NCBI RefSeq assembly: GCF_000411135.1
Contig: NZ_KE150263.1
Location: 124,001 to 188,000 of the forward strand
Direction: 5' to 3'
Length of the DNA: 64,000 nucleotides
Source: Actinotignum schaalii FB123-CNA-2
Lineage (GTDB): Bacteria; Actinomycetota; Actinomycetes; Actinomycetales; Actinomycetaceae
A program made the translations under genes and the position numbers. Every line of letters starts with the position of its first letter. Position 1 is the stretch's first letter. The notes under the pieces were generated by a model. That model was not told the origin of the DNA. It saw nothing but the letters and a program-made list of their open reading frames with translations, and made no database searches. Positions 63,353-64,000 of this stretch are shown piece by piece.

Positions 63353-64000
63353 TCAGGAAAGCTCCGCGAGAGCCTGGGCAACGGTGAAGTTTCCCTCGTA
63401 GAAAGCTTTGCCGATGATGACCGAGTCGACGGGGCCGGGCGAATTACCATCCGCGCTCATGCTATGCTCGCTCAGCTCCCGAACGGCGCGCAAATCGGCC
63501 AGCGTCGCCATCCCGCCCGAGGCAGTGATACGCACCTGGCTCAGTTCCGTGACCCGCTCGAGTAGCTCAAGGTTAGCCCCGGCGAGGGCACCGTCTCGGG
63601 TCCGGTCCGTGACGATGTAGCGGCGCGCACCGGCGTCGTCGAGAAAATCTATAACTTCCCGTAACCCTCCGACATCAGTACCGGCACCGCGCGCAACCAC
63701 CCGGGCGCCGTCGACATCAAGACAAACCGCCACCCGATCCGCGTGCTGCGCCAGTACCCGCGCTACCCACGCACGATCCCGCAGGGCAGTGGTGGCAAGA
63801 TTAATGCGCTCCGCGCGGGTAGCAAGGGCGCGCTCCAGCGCCTCCGGGGTGTCGATGCCGCCGGAAAGCTCCCAGCGCATCGGGTTGGTACCCATAAGGC
63901 GCTCGAGCAGGGCGAAATTATCCCCGGTGCCGTATACCAGATCGAGATCCACCAGGTGGATCCACTGCGCCCCTGCCGCCCGGAAATCCGCGATAGCCGC
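63353..64000 (-). CDS. hisA: Phosphoribosyl isomerase HisA/PriA, 5' end beyond the window
   Basis: The visible 215 residues are the C-terminal seven-eighths of a (beta-alpha)8 isomerase of histidine synthesis: WIHLVDLDLVYGTGDN, ELSGGIDT, the second catalytic Asp in YIVTDRTRDGALAG and ITASGGMATLADL, then VIIGKAFYEGNF. In actinobacteria the same enzyme often also acts in tryptophan synthesis (PriA); chorismate synthase in the window supplies that branch. The frame stays open through base 64000, so the apparent GTG at 63950 is not the start. Confidence 0.93.
   Translation of the reverse strand, partial: AAIADFRAAGAQWIHLVDLDLVYGTGDNFALLERLMGTNPMRWELSGGIDTPEALERALATRAERINLATTALRDRAWVARVLAQHADRVAVCLDVDGARVVARGAGTDVGGLREVIDFLDDAGARRYIVTDRTRDGALAGANLELLERVTELSQVRITASGGMATLADLRAVRELSEHSMSADGNSPGPVDSVIIGKAFYEGNFTVAQALAELS

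Overview
The window looks like chromosome from a high-GC Gram-positive bacterium of the Actinomycetaceae type (Actinomyces, Trueperella or Arcanobacterium-like). Signs of this are RbpA, the actinobacterial integration host factor mIHF, PafB/PafC, HelY, a polyprenol-phosphate mannose synthase beside Lnt, an Rv1830-type MerR regulator, an EF-P with a PGKGP loop, and a surface protein with an LAxTG-type sorting motif. The genus is inferred, not proven. Most of the window is housekeeping core. I see no phage, insertion sequence, CRISPR array, rRNA or tRNA.

Layout. 0-2.1 kb: the end of an unidentified gene, adenine deaminase, and a MerR regulator with a perfect inverted-repeat operator candidate. 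2.3-8.6 kb: two secreted surface proteins (an InlB-B-repeat protein with a coding tandem repeat, and a subtilisin-like protease). 8.9-17.6 kb: rbpA, then leftward pafB-pafC-helY-lnt-ppm1 as a tightly overlapping operon, with a DUF3866 gene firing divergently from pafB. 17.7-19.9 kb: an FMN-riboswitch-controlled ABC permease and binding lipoprotein (RibXY-like riboflavin uptake). 19.9-29.2 kb: leftward mihF-gmk-rpoZ-coaBC-metK-priA-fmt-rsmB-rpe, the same order as Mycobacterium tuberculosis Rv1388-Rv1408. 29.5-46 kb: hslR-like gene, then leftward aspS, rarA, rpsD, alaS-ruvX-mltG, prepilin peptidase, aroC-aroK, efp-nusB, again matching the mycobacterial order but without aroE, aroB and aroQ. Within this stretch lie a rightward MMPL exporter and a DUF421 gene. 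46-51 kb: rightward MFS exporter, DEAD-box RNA helicase, and two tandem related lipoproteins. 51-55.6 kb: leftward pheS-pheT-SDR. 55.7-59.9 kb: a small catabolic insert (GPH sugar transporter, glucuronate isomerase, LEA-like protein). 60-64 kb: leftward hisA/priA (cut by the window), infC-rpmI-rplT, GDPD and an rRNA methyltransferase.

How the parts fit. Translation and RNA genes (infC, rpmI, rplT, pheST, alaS, aspS, efp, rsmB, fmt, rpsD, deaD), nucleotide and cofactor genes (gmk, metK, coaBC, adenine deaminase) and transcription factors (rpoZ, nusB, rbpA) dominate. The most informative departures are these: riboflavin uptake under an FMN riboswitch where mycobacteria carry ribG; pafBC retained without pafA or tatAC; an infC that appears to start with ATT; and a repeated promoter-start arrangement (TAnnnT, 6-7 bases, ATG or GTG) that predicts many leaderless mRNAs. 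I found no wholly new multi-gene defence or biosynthetic system. The best candidates for undescribed biology are the paired two-cysteine lipoproteins, the LEA-like protein, and the long regulatory spacer between the GPH transporter and uxaC.
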